From the NCBI RefSeq assembly GCF_030272615.1, contig NC_081412.1, forward strand, positions 27,696,001-27,760,000: a DNA stretch of 64,000 nt. Direction: 5' to 3'. Shown one piece after another: positions 11,765-22,962 of the stretch; within the stretch, counting starts at the first letter, position 1, and each line of letters starts with the position of its first letter. A program made the position numbers and the translations under genes. The DNA comes from Cryptomeria japonica (Eukaryota > Streptophyta > Pinopsida > Cupressales > Cupressaceae). The notes below the pieces were generated by a model. That model did not search any database and was not told where the DNA came from. It saw nothing but the letters and a program-made list of their open reading frames with translations.

Positions 11765-12170
11765 TCCATGCTTCCCATTAAGGTCTAGTTACTATCTTTA
11801 TGACCCTCCTTACCCAATTTGATCAGTGACGAAGATTGCACGGACTCCCGCTTGCAGGATTTAGAATTGTTAGATGAGTGTTGATCTATAATGTAATCAA
11901 CCAACTAAAAGTATATCAACAATGCATAATTTGTTGTTACAATCACAAGGTGTAACCTTGTACATTTGAGGTGGGTGACTTGGTCCTAAGAGAAAACCCC
12001 CAAAATCAATAAGACGGAGAGAAAAAGGGCAAGTTTGAACCAAATTGGCTTGGGCCTTATGTCATCACAATAGTTTATGGCTCAAGTGCATATCAATTAT
12101 CAACACTAGAAGGAGAACCATTGGATGATCCTATCAACAACATGTACCTTCACAGGTTCTACACATAGCT
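11765..12170 (+). pseudogene. Ty3/gypsy element J: integrase C-terminus
   Basis: Reading resumes after K with ESMLPIKV, continuing the interrupted integrase, and finishes with the C-terminal domain FEPNWLGPYVITIVYGSSAYQLSTLEGEPLDD (shown in two pieces: FEPNWLGPYVIT and YQLSTLEGEPLDD) and NNMYLHRFYT just before a stop near 12167. This ending is typical of Tat-type gypsy polyproteins. Several stops are present upstream. Confidence 0.7.
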
Positions 12171-14160
12171 TTTCAGGGAATCTTGATAAAAAATTAAAAA
12201 AGAGAAAAAATACCAAAAAACAAAATAAATTGTCACTTTGGTGAAAACATGGCAAACATGCGCCTTGTGACACAAAAAAATTGAAAAATAAAAAAAAATT
12301 AAAGAGAAATAAATGTTTCCAATAGTGAAAACCACTTCGGTGGTGCCCTGAGAAAGTACCATGGTGAGAACCAAGTTATCGACACCATGTGTAGGGGTTT
12401 TGCTCCTCCCTCCTTTAAGACTCAAATTTTCCTTTCAGTTTGCACACACTCACAACCTATCATTCCATAATAAACTTGTCCATCCCCATCATGGCTTGTT
12501 ATTGATCTACCTAGGATCGGTTCACCATTCATAATAGATCCTTCCACCTTTTCCCTTTTCCCATAATAAATCAAGTCCTATCTATAATTGGGGGTAGGTC
12601 CTAAACCTAGTAAGGGAAGTGGAATCTTACCATTGCATGTTTTGAGGAGCATCATCTTTTCTTTCCTTCCTTCTTTCCACACACAATATGTGATAAAAGA
12701 TCACTTGAATCACTAATCCACAATAAAGGTTTTTCTTTTCTCCAAAATAAAGTATTAGTTTCACGGAGTAAGTCAGTTTTAGATGAGACACAAGTAGTAT
12801 TGGGCTTTCAAAAAATCAATCTTTTAGCAAAATTTGACTACAATAGAGTTCTGTGATGTCATCTATCCTCTATTAGGATGACACCATTGTGACCAAATCA
12901 AACATGTTTTAACATATGTTGCAAGATACACTTATAACTTCAGAATTTCAATTTTTGTTGGTGTCAAGTGTTTGATTTTCTTTTGATTTGATCTTTTGTG
13001 GTGTCATGTTTCCTATGCTTCTCAAGGATTTCTATGGGCTAGAGTTGTCACGATGGGGCATGATCATCTATTTTGTTGTTTGTGGATTGTCTCTTAGTAA
13101 TACTATGATTCATCCAAGGATATGAGGACACTATGGGTCTAGTGTGAACATGGGCATTCCTTGTTTGTGAATGTTTGATCTCCATGCAAATAATACAATA
13201 ATTATCTAGGTCAAACCTATATTTGGATGGTCACAACTCATTTTTCATAATAACATCAATGATGATTAATGCACAAGAAGCTCATTTCACCTCCATATCT
13301 TCTACCTTTCATTGTCTAATCTTTTCATATCCCTTTGTCCCATGTACCCACGCATCATCTGGTTGAGTATAATGACACGCCAAAAATAAGTCGTGCATAC
13401 ATCCTGGATCACCACATAGTTAGTCTTTCATATCATCATAATATCATTATCATGAAAACATCTTACATCCATTGCATTAGTACATAAGAATCATAAATAC
13501 ACACATCCATTGCATAAGATCATAGAATAATCATAATTTAGAACATGCATCATAATCATGCTAGGGGAATATAGATTATCATAACATAAGTAAATGCATT
13601 ACATAAATATCATCACATAGGTCATAATTACATCATGCATACATCATAGTTGCATCATAGAAATAATTGCAAGTGCCTACAACATGATCATATAAGAAGC
13701 ACATAGACATCATATTGCATAACTACATCATTATGATAGCATACATAGCATAAGCATCATAAAAAAAATCATAATCATCATGCATCATCATATAAGCTAC
13801 ATATAGACGCAAGGAACAGGTCTCATCTCATATAAATAAAAAAGCAATTAGTTTCATGATACAATGATTTCATATCTCAAAATGGCTACAAAATCACCCA
13901 TAGGTGTCTACATCATCATACAAAATGTAGTATTGGTATAAAATGGATCTGGAAGGGGCTATGATGACTGACCCTGATTGTCTATGTGGCCTTTAAGCTC
14001 TCGAAGGACCTACCCCAGCTGAACCTGCAATTGTCCTTTCTCTAGGTGGCCCCATCACCCTTGCACTATCTGACCTTTGTTGTTGTCCTTGGTTCCTAGC
14101 CTTGGACATCACTAAAAAAATGCCTACCCTCTGGCTAGATGGAACAATGGACTCATATAG
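12171..14160 (+). other. Gypsy J 3' non-coding region
   Basis: No protein is supported on either strand. An A-rich stretch (12180-12310) is followed by ordinary sequence, then 13420-13840, which is strongly enriched in CAT/ATC trinucleotides as a degenerate simple repeat. It lies between the integrase end and the antisense plant-mobile-domain pseudogene, so it is best read as the long 3' region of J. Confidence 0.5.
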
Positions 14161-14181
14161 GTTTTTCCAATATGTAATCTC

Positions 14182-15800
14182 CTATTCTACTCTATATACA
14201 TAATCCATATCGAAGACAATATCACCTTGCCCTATCGTCTGGGTTCTCTCAATGCTTGCCTTCTCTCTTCGATACCTCTCTATAGCTGTGTCTCTCTTTA
14301 TTGTCACTGTTTGCAATTGCTCCTGGAGTGATGCAATTTGCCCTATCCTAGCCAGCTCCTCCTCTGGGCTTCTTGTATCTGCCCTCACAATCTCATCCTT
14401 GTTGATCTACCTATCTAGCTTCTTGTCCCTCCTTTCCCTTAGCCTGGTGAGGGGCATCTTATCCCTGAACCTCTACACCTCGTCCCTGTGGTTGTACCGG
14501 TGGCATCTATATCTCAGACACTTGTATCCTACCTCCTCTCCCTCGTGGTGGCCTAGGTGGTCATCCATCCTTCCCTCCATCTCCCTCATCATCTCCCTAT
14601 GAGTAACTACCTCTCCGTCTCCTCCTTCGTCAGTGGGTTGGTCACTCTCCATTTGTATCATCCTCGAGCCTAGGCATCAACTCACCCCGTCTAGCCAGGC
14701 ATGCAAATGGATGTGCTCGCAAGTAAGCCTTATAGTCTAGTATCATCCTGACATCCACAACATCTAGTCTCAAGTCCCAAACCACAAGAATCAATGCTTG
14801 GAGCTTGGCCATAGAAACCTCATAAGATAGGCATGGTCCCCATCGAGGAATCTCTTGTCTAGTCTAAGTGAACTCTGCAAAACCAATCGACTGACCTTGT
14901 ACTTAGCCAAATTGTCTAGACACCTTGTCAAGTAGATGTCTCTCGATGATGTAAGCTATCCTACCAATGAGACACCTGGTCTAATAACAATATGCGAGCT
15001 CTGTATCATCCTCCTCCTAATGCTCACAATCTAGATAGGACCTCTAGATAACCATATCGACATCATCGATCACCCACCTTTAGTAGTCCATCTTCCTGAG
15101 TTGAGGCTGGGAGACAATCATGCTATACATATGTATATATGATTGTCCTACCCTGATTCCTATGTAACAAATCAACCTAGTCGCTGCAATATGCTTGTAA
15201 GACCATATCTAGAAAAGTGTAACACCTGCAAATATCTCACAATGATCCAAGTACACAAACTAGTGAATATCATTATATAGATGAGCCAACATGCATGGCC
15301 CCCATGAAAACTGAGTCCCATGTGAGAGCATCATGTCTATAGCCCAACCCCAACCAATGGACATCCCACGAGTCATGTGGTCTGGACAAATGTAACCACT
15401 GATCACCCTACCAAAAACTGTTTCCAGAGCTTACCTCACCAAACCCACCTCATACATCTCATCCCAATTGATGTGACTACCATGGATCTCAAAATCCTGA
15501 TAGTAGAACACACGACACAGAGCCTCAATGTCTCCTCCCTCCTAGTCATAGACCACCAACTCTCAATGGATGGGAATGTGTAGAATGAGATAGATGTCCT
15601 CCAGTGTCACATAAATCTCCCTAGTAGGAAAGTGGAAAGTGCAGTGCTCACTATACCACCACTCAACCAGCATATATAGCAAATCGAGATTCATTTGAAT
15701 CTCAAGCATAAAAATAGCATGCCATTGCCCTAGTACTCCTAGTGTCAGATGATCATCCTCCATCAACTACGACCTCAATCTCTACATCCCCATGAATATC
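14182..15800 (-). pseudogene. Plant mobile domain (PMD) protein, antisense in gypsy J
   Basis: Minus-strand fragments spread over three frames match the plant mobile domain found in MAIN/MAIL-type proteins and in transposons. They include WWYSEHCTFHFPTREIYVTL then EDIYLILHIPI, ICPDHMTRGMSIGWGWAIDM, LSHGTQFSWGPCMLAHLYND and YIHMYSMIVSQPQLRKMDYW. The C-terminus is charged and coiled-coil-like (QEQLQTVTIKRDTAIERYRR) and ends at 14182. Many stops and frameshifts make it a clear pseudogene. It sits antisense between the integrase end and the putative polypurine tract of J, the place where Tat-lineage elements are known to carry extra antisense ORFs. Confidence 0.7.
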
Positions 15801-16058
15801 TCTCATGAATCTAGAGGGGTTAAGTCAGCCTACAATCACCAGTGCACCCACATTAGCATCAAAATCTTGTTAGTCCTGTGTGATCTTTATTAGCTCTAGA
15901 CAATGCAACTTCATCAGCTTTATTAGCTTCATCAATCGCTTTGCAACCTATCCTGCTAGGGCACTTACCAAATTTTATCAATATGATGAATTATCCTATT
16001 GGTTTGTTCTTGTTTATGATAGTGACAACCTATTTTACCTTTATTGGTACCATAAATG
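15801..16058. other. Unassigned sequence before the TRIM
   Basis: Short stretch between the PMD pseudogene and the TRIM. Frames here look hydrophobic but lack any recognisable motif, and I assign no gene. Confidence 0.4.
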
Positions 16059-16413
16059 TGTTGCAAGGTGTGTGCCCTTGGTCTCTATGCAACAAAAGTG
16101 GTGTGTTTGTGGCATGGCTTAACCGCCTCCTGTGGATTCTATAAGTCTACTAGTTGTATTGGTCATTGATAGGTCAACCTTTTGGTGCAATGACAACCAC
16201 TCCCAATAATTGGTATCAGAGCTCAGTCACGGGTTCAAACCCCACTTGTGCTAAGGGGGGGATTGTTGCAAGGTGTGCACCCTTGGTCTCTGTGCAGCAA
16301 AAGTGGTGTGTTTGTGACATAGCTTAACTGCCTCCTGTGGATTCTATAACTCTGTTGGTTGTATCGGGCATTGATAGGTCGATCTTTTGGTGCAATGACA
16401 ACCACTCCCAACA
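16059..16413 (+). mobile_element. TRIM-like miniature LTR element (355 bp)
   Basis: Two 150-bp direct repeats (16059-16208 and 16264-16413) begin TGTTGCAAGGTGTG and end CCACTCCCAATA/CCACTCCCAACA. They flank only 55 bp, which contains a full initiator-Met primer site TGGTATCAGAGC at 16211-16222 and a purine tract AAGGGGGGGAT at 16254-16264. That is a complete terminal-repeat retrotransposon in miniature on the plus strand. Flanking pentamers are aaatg and aaaca, so the target duplication is degraded or absent. No coding capacity. Confidence 0.9.
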
Positions 16414-17210
16414 AAACACAAATTATCCCTATACACAGTTTTGCTGTGCAAAAACGCACTTCTACCCTATACACGCTTATGTTTATCATAGATGCACTAA
16501 GAAACCATAGATGCATTTATTAGTGCCATATACTAAATTTGACCACATACATGCTACCGTTGATCACAAATACCCTAGCACTGACCCTAAACACATTTTT
16601 ATCATAAATGTGCTTTTTGCAAACCCTATATGCACTAAGATGCAACCTAGATGCGCTAAGATGCAACCTGTATGTGATTGACATTTTCCTAACTGCCACG
16701 TTTCTAGAAGAATACATTCTAGCCCTATTTATGATGCATTAAATGCATTAAATGACAAGTATGATAGGGTACATATTGGCTCACCATGCTCCTCAGGACA
16801 CTCATGTCATTGGACATGCTTAAATTTGCAGAATCTCTTCACCATAGCTCCACTACGATGCTCTTTAGCTCTCCTTTTCTTTGTGCCATGAACAATGAAA
16901 GTGATGGATGGAAATGATGTGTTCCCTTTTCCTAGCTCCTATTTATAGGGATGCTAACCTTAGCTACTCGTGGTGACTCACCGTGGTCGTCATGATCTCC
17001 TACAACCCCGTTTTCACTTGTCTTTAGCCTTTTCACCTTCATTTTCATCCTGCTTATCCTTTTTTTAGCCTTTTTCTTCTCAAGAGATTGTCCAAATTTT
17101 TTAAGAAAAATTCACCCAATCTCTCAAGGGGGCATGTCGTCTTCCTCACTAGAGGAAATTTATCATTGTAGTACTTTATTTTTCTTTGAAACAACTTGAC
17201 AAGTTGTATT
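16414..17210. other. Gypsy J 3' region after the TRIM
   Basis: Non-coding. A short direct repeat, CTAAGATGCAACCT, occurs twice at about 16637-16670. Nothing else is supportable. Confidence 0.4.
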
Positions 17211-17229
17211 GTCTCAAAGAGGGGCAAAA
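17211..17229 (+). promoter_or_regulatory. Putative polypurine tract of gypsy J
   Basis: GTCTCAAAGAGGGGCAAAA immediately precedes a TG that opens sequence resembling a gypsy LTR (TGAAGACACCTAAAATTG). This would end the internal region of J on the plus strand. The 5' LTR is off-window, so LTR identity cannot be verified here. Confidence 0.5.
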
Positions 17230-17689
17230 TGAAGACACCTAAAATTGTACTAGCCTAATTAAATAAATATTTTATTTATTTAATTACTTTAGCCTAAGCA
17301 TTCTATTAGTTAAAAAGATTTTTATTTATTTAATTAATTCACTAAGCTTCTTCTAGCCTTTCCTAATGAGCATGTGATGGTATAATCTTTCATATTTGTT
17401 GCTTTGCATGTTTTTAGGTTCTTCATTGGTGTATGGTGGATTTCATTGTAGAATTAGGGTTTTGTGTGGTTGAATCTTATTTGGTTTTACAAAATCTGAA
17501 TTCCCAATTTCACCGTATACACATTCTATCTCTACTTGTGATTTGATGATGATTCTTCTACTATTATTCCTATCTACTTAACTAGACATTTCTTATACTG
17601 TTTAAATTTCTAGTACTATGTCTAATTATTCTACCCAAAATCTATTCTATTTTATCCTATTAATGTTATGGTAGTTATTCCTTGAAGGT
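17230..17689 (+). repeat. Putative 3' LTR of gypsy J (partial)
   Basis: AT-rich sequence starting TGAAGACACC, directly after the purine tract, with repeated ATTTATTTAATTA blocks at 17268-17334. It has no visible CA end before sequence of the oppositely oriented gypsy E begins near 17690. The end is approximate. Confidence 0.4.
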
Positions 17690-18431
17690 TCAATCTTTAT
17701 GGTGTTTGTTGCTTGACCATCCTTCATGATATTGATGAATATATGCAATTTTGAATATAAGTGATATGCCTATTTCCTCTCGAAAATCAACCTAACTGGC
17801 ATTCCCTAAATCAAAGTTTCTAAGAGTCTTACATGTACCAAACTCCATCTTCAACTTATTGTATGTATATACTAGGAATACTTCTTTTTGGAGATACACC
17901 ATGACTTCATTCCCAACTATAAATTCCTTATGTTTCCTCTTTTCATATGCTTGAATTTATTTTTTTGTTCATTGTATCCAAGTGTTTCCTAACCTAATTG
18001 TACATTATTTCCATGTAATATATAATTTTCTTTTCTTATGTACTCTTTTTATCCTCATCAATAATGTCTCTAATTTTCAATACTCCTATAGGATGCAATC
18101 CAATCATTATCTAAAATAGTATCCTTAATGTACTTGTGTTCACTTAATTATTGTATGCAAACTCTTTTTTCAATATAATTATGTCCAACTGTCATGCCTT
18201 ATCTCCTACTAGAATCACAACAAATTTCCAAAACTCTTGTTTAATACCTCTGTTTGTCCATTAAGTTATTCAGCAGATGTCAAATTGAATTTAAGCTTTT
18301 TTCTCATCTTCATCCATAACATCTTCCAAAAATATTATTGTCAACTTTATATTGCTATCTAAAATGATATTCTATGATAATACATGCAATCTCACAATCC
18401 CTTTAAAGAATAGGTTAGAAACATATACAAC
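17690..18431 (-). pseudogene. Ty3/gypsy element E: integrase 3' half
   Basis: Minus-strand translation, with many stops, gives the second half of a gypsy integrase. It shows YVSNLFFKGIVRLHVL directly at 18431, LNGQTEVLNKSFGNLL (catalytic-Glu region), GLHPIGVLKIRDII, and the C-terminal stretch RKHKEFIVGNEVMVYLQKEV followed by YNKLKMEFGTCKTLRNFD. The first half lies at 48394 onward. The two halves join exactly at the acaac duplication flanking copia C, so this is one gene split by C. Confidence 0.75.
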
Positions 18432-19697
18432 TGTTAGGATAACTGGTGAACAACTAAGAGGGCGGGGGGGGGGGGAATCAGTTGTTGATAGATTATATCA
18501 ATTAATCCACTTAATAATCTTTAACCGGATCACATAAACATTAAGTATCGTAATAGTAGAAACAGATACCGATAAACAATACTACTTAACAATAAAAAAT
18601 AATCAGCACAATTTAACCATACCACATAACACCATGATTTGTACGTGGAAAACCCAGAAAGGGAAAAACCATGGTGGGAAGCCTACCCACAATCAGATGA
18701 TACTTCTGCAAAAAGTATGTGATACAATGAGGGGCATGCACATGCATGAAGGCACACTGCCTAGAGCGTACTTCTCATTACAAAAGAGTCTAATTGACTA
18801 CAGAGAGGTTATAACCACCTCAAGATAAATTGACAACAATCTAGAATAATGAACTGCCAGAGATAGCATCTACCATGCCTAATTACAGGCCCAGTTAAGC
18901 TCAATATCGGAGGCCTTTGACCTCTTCCTTAATCCCAATTCGATCACCTATGATTGACCAAATCTCCTTTGCATATGATATTACATTCCATGACCATGAT
19001 GCATTATCTACAATGAGATCTTACATCAATTTATACCAACCCTAAGGCCTAAACTAATTAGGTCGGCCACCTAAAAGATATTACAATAAGATCATTACAT
19101 ACATCCATATTACAATGATATGTCATGTCGACTTAAGACCAAAACAACAATAACCAATCCATAAATCATCCCAGTAATGTGTAGAGAACACGTTAACATA
19201 ATACTAGTCCATAACCTAGATAGGTACTAGACCTAATCTGGGTCCACCACGCCAAAGCAATGTCGTCAATAAGTTGAAGCACGATCAAAGAACATCTTCA
19301 TCATCCTGAAATCCATCTAGAAGCCGTGCCAACACCACTTACGCATCCTATCAAGATTTCTCAATGAAAGCTCTGCTGGTTAAACCTTAAAGCCATGCCA
19401 GTAATGATTTACAAGAGTGTGTGATAGCATCCGATTACCAAGTCTATACCAATTGACCAAAACATGCTCCATAAGCATGCAACACATAAAATCAAACATA
19501 CTCCATAGATCCAAACATGTCAAAAGTGTTCAACAGATAGTCTCTTATGTCGGTAACACTAGATCTTCTACCAGTAACCAAAACCTATCTGTCGGTAACC
19601 AAAACCTGTCTGTCAGTAACCAACCATAATAGCTAGTGTTGACATCAATGAAAAAACATCAATGCAACAAATAATCAATTCATCCATAATGCCAACA
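18432..19697 (-). repeat. 3' LTR of copia C
   Basis: 1266 bp, TGTTAGGATAAC...ATGCCAACA on the plus strand, matching 47131-48393. It has a 12-G run at 18464-18475, the conserved GGGAAAAACCATGGTGGG block near 18660, and on the minus strand a TATAAATTG TATA-like box near 19021-19032. The G-run and its flanking inverted repeat are described under findings. Confidence 0.92.
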
Positions 19698-20035
19698 ATC
19701 CCCCCCTTTGGCATTGATGGCAACACTAGATGTGAAAAACATCTAAGTACGAAAAAATACCAAACAAGTCTACCCCTATGGAAGAGAACCAACAATATCC
19801 TGAATAACTCTCCCATGTGAATGATGTCTCTATAAAGTTCTGAATTTATTTTTCACATCACTATCTCTCCCTCTTGTACATCAATACCAGAAATTTGACA
19901 AAAATATCAAAGCAAGCATGTAAACTTCTAACTCTCAAAGATGACTACTCCCTTTGAGTAGTAGCACCACTCATCAGTGCGAGAATGAATAGTATCTCTG
20001 ATAATGCATGTCAGACTAATGACAAACTGCATCAA
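19698..20035 (-). promoter_or_regulatory. Copia C 3' untranslated region and polypurine tract
   Basis: Between the RNase H stop and the 3' LTR. The minus strand reads AATGCCAAAGGGGGGGATTG at the LTR edge, the expected purine tract. It is almost the same as the tracts of pol-less elements A and G2 (AATGCCAAAGGGGGAGATTG), a key link between C and those elements. Confidence 0.8.
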
Positions 20036-21528
20036 TCAAGCCTCTGTCAGAGGGGCAGAAATGCCTAACCTATCTCTCAAATACTCAAATGATTCCTTAG
20101 ACATCGGTTTAGTGAATATATCTGCAATCTTCTCTTTAGTGTTCACATAAACCAATTTGACTTCCTTTCCTTCTACCTTGTCCTTCAAAAAGTTATACTT
20201 TATTGATATATGCTTACTCTTAGAGTGAAATACCAGATTCTTAGACATGTCAATAGATGTAGATTTATCACAGTAGATAACTATCAGTTCACTACAATTT
20301 ACCTTGATATCCTTCAACATTCACTTCATCCATAAGACTTGAGTGCAATTAGTTGTTGTTTCAACATACTCAGCTTCTGCAGTAGATAAATAAATGCATG
20401 AATATTTTTTGTTGATCCATGAAACCAATTTCTTTCCAAGAAAGAAAGCTCCACCACAAGTGCTCTTCCTATCATTAGTATCTCCTGCCCAATCTGAATC
20501 AGTATATGCACATAAAGTGAAATCATCATCTCTAGAATACCATAAGCCATATTTTGTTGTTCCTTGCTAATACCGGAATACCCTCTTTACCTCACATTCA
20601 TGATTTTGTTTAGGATTACTTTGATATCTTGAAACAATTCTTACTGCATTCATAATATCTGGTCTAGTCCGAGTTAGATATAACAAGCCACCAATCATAG
20701 ACTTATACATTGTCGAATTTACCAGTGTAGATGTATCTTTGATAGATAATTTCTCACTTGTCACCATAGGAGTACTTACTGGTTTGGAATTATCCATAAC
20801 AAAATTCTTCAACAATTCCCTCAGATAATTAGTTTGAGAGATAAAAATGCCTTTGTCAGTTTCAGCAATTTGCAAACTTAAGAAAAATCTCATCTCACCA
20901 ATCATGGACATTTCAAATTCATTTTTCATATTATTAGAGAATTACTTGCACAATTTATCTTCTCCTCCAAAAATGATATCATCAACAAATACTTCAATAA
21001 TTAAAATATCATCATCAGTGATCTTATAATATAAATTACTATCAGCATTGCCTTTAGTAAAACCAAGCTTCAAAATATATTTATACAATCTTGCATACCA
21101 AGCTCTAGGAGCTTGTCCAATCCATATAAAGATTTCCTCAATCTGCAAACCATATCTTTATCATCTGTCAGTGAAAATCCATCAAAATGTTCAATGTATA
21201 CTTCTTCCTTAAGTTCACCATTCAAAAATGCACATTTAACATCCATTTGATAAACCTTATATTTCTTATAAGTTGCATAGGCAAGAAATAGTCTAACAGC
21301 TTCAATTCTAGCCATAGGTGCAAATGTATCACCATAATCAATTCCTTCCATTTGAGAATATCCTTTATAAACCAATCTAGCTTTGTTTCTTACAACTTGA
21401 CCATCCTCATTCAGTTTATTCCTAAAAAAACCATTTAGTTCCAATAACATTCTTATTTTTAGGTTGGGGAACTAAAGTCCAAGTCTCATTCTTCCCTATC
21501 TGATCTAATTCATCTTCCATAGCCTTTA
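20036..21528 (-). pseudogene. Copia C: reverse transcriptase and RNase H
   Basis: Minus strand, continuing from 36606 across inserted element A. RT shows [19 protein letters not shown], a one-base T insertion causing a frameshift near 21430, then [40 protein letters not shown], the active site IEVFVDDIIFGG (FVDD for the usual YVDD) and GGLLYLTRTRPDIMNAV. RNase H shows AYTDSDWAGD (Asp) and STAEAEYV (Glu), then NTKEKIADIFTKPM near the C-terminus. Three in-frame stops lie within 20320-20942. Ends at 20036. Confidence 0.9.
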
Positions 21529-22662
21529 TGATGAATATTAAGAGGGGGGGGAATGAATTAGTATGCCAAAAATCGTTGCACTTAAACACTTTACAAGACT
21601 GACAGTAAACCGGTAAAATAGTTTAGCAAACAAACCGATTAGCACACATGCAAACCAAATAGCAAATAATGCATTCACCCACAAAAGCACAAACACCATA
21701 ACACATGAGATTTTGACGTGGAAACCCAAATGGGAAAAACCACAGTGAGATGGAACTCACAAGTAACTATCTGCAGAATAGGAACCAGACCGATTAAGGT
21801 CAGACTGGTTAAGGTCTTACAATGTTCTTTACCAGAATAGATCATGTTAGGAATCTCAATCTCTATTAGGAGATAAGTTCGATTAAAGACTACCTTGCTA
21901 GAGGATTTTAGATCCACAGATGTGAACCACCTTGTTAGAGGATTTACAAAAGGCTTTTGGGCCTACCTGGTTAAGGGCTGCAGACTTGTCAAATATGTGA
22001 GTAATCAACAAGTGTTTGATCTAGCTAATAGCACAGACTGCTCGGTTAGATCCTTGATAGCTCGTTCCTAATGCGTATCAACATTACTTCAGTCTTCTAC
22101 ACATTCATATTCTATCTAACTCCTCAACCACCTTCAACCCTAGCAACAACATAAACTTTCACTATATTCGCATCAACAACCTAAAACCCTAGACATGATG
22201 TCCTTATAAAGGAATCTGATTTCATGTCAATCCAATAGGATTACATTACAATTTCCTAGGTTCAATGAACCTGGACATACTAGGTAACACGACACAAAAA
22301 GCACCGTTAAAGTGTCAGCACCATCAAACAATCGGTGGATGGTAACTCACCACAAAATGTCAGTTGGTAACTCATCACAGAGTATTACCGGTTCATACAA
22401 AATGTCGGTTGCCGGTTTGACAAAAATGAAGACTGGTAAAAATGTGTTATGTCGCTTTAATCCCTTGTACCGCCTGGGGTCAACATGTCACTTCAAACCA
22501 GGAAACACATTCTGCAAAACACCAATAGTCTAAAGACTATAATACAACATACTGGTTGGAACAAATACCGGTTGTGCTCTAACTCATACATATAAAGAGG
22601 ATCTCAATGCAAGTGTGTGTCCATCAATGACAATCACACCATAAACATAAAAAATGCCAACA
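21529..22662 (-). repeat. 3' LTR of element A
   Basis: 1134 bp, TGATGAATATTAAG...ATGCCAACA on the plus strand, paired with 35470-36600. G-run at about 21542-21550. It contains GTGAG/CTCAC (21745-21749, 21756-21760) at the position where other LTRs have GTGGG/CCCAC. It abuts the purine tract complement AATCTCCCCCTTTGGCATT. Confidence 0.92.
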
Positions 22663-22962
22663 ATCTCCCCCTTTGGCATTGATGGCAACACTTAGGAAAA
22701 TAAAATTTTGACATCTAAGTGTTTTACAACAAAATCATACCATTAGCAAAATTGCTCCCCCTAAGCATATACACTATCCCTTTGTCAATATAATGTATAA
22801 CAATTTTGCATAAAGAGCGTAAACATTGAGATATTCAGAGCACATATCAAAATTTTGATTACCAGATACTTCTCCCAAATAGAATTCTTCTCCCCCTTTG
22901 CCAACAATGACAAAGTATAGCTGAACAACCCTGTTTTCATTTGATATTTAAATAATAAAAGT
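22663..22962 (-). promoter_or_regulatory. Element A 3' untranslated region with polypurine tract
   Basis: Non-coding between the ORF2 stop and LTR. On the minus strand AATGCCAAAGGGGGAGATTG touches the LTR start TGTTGGCATT. Two further G-rich tracts (near 22755 and 22892) may be secondary purine tracts. Confidence 0.7.

Noticed and set aside
15880-16144. Hydrophobic plus-strand frames resembling membrane segments
   Set aside because: They run into the TRIM LTR, have no family resemblance and overlap in two frames.
16211-16250. TGGTATCAGAGCTC...GGGTTCAAACCCC as a possible tRNA gene
   Set aside because: It has T-arm-like letters, but no full cloverleaf; it is the primer-binding site of the TRIM followed by a short internal region.
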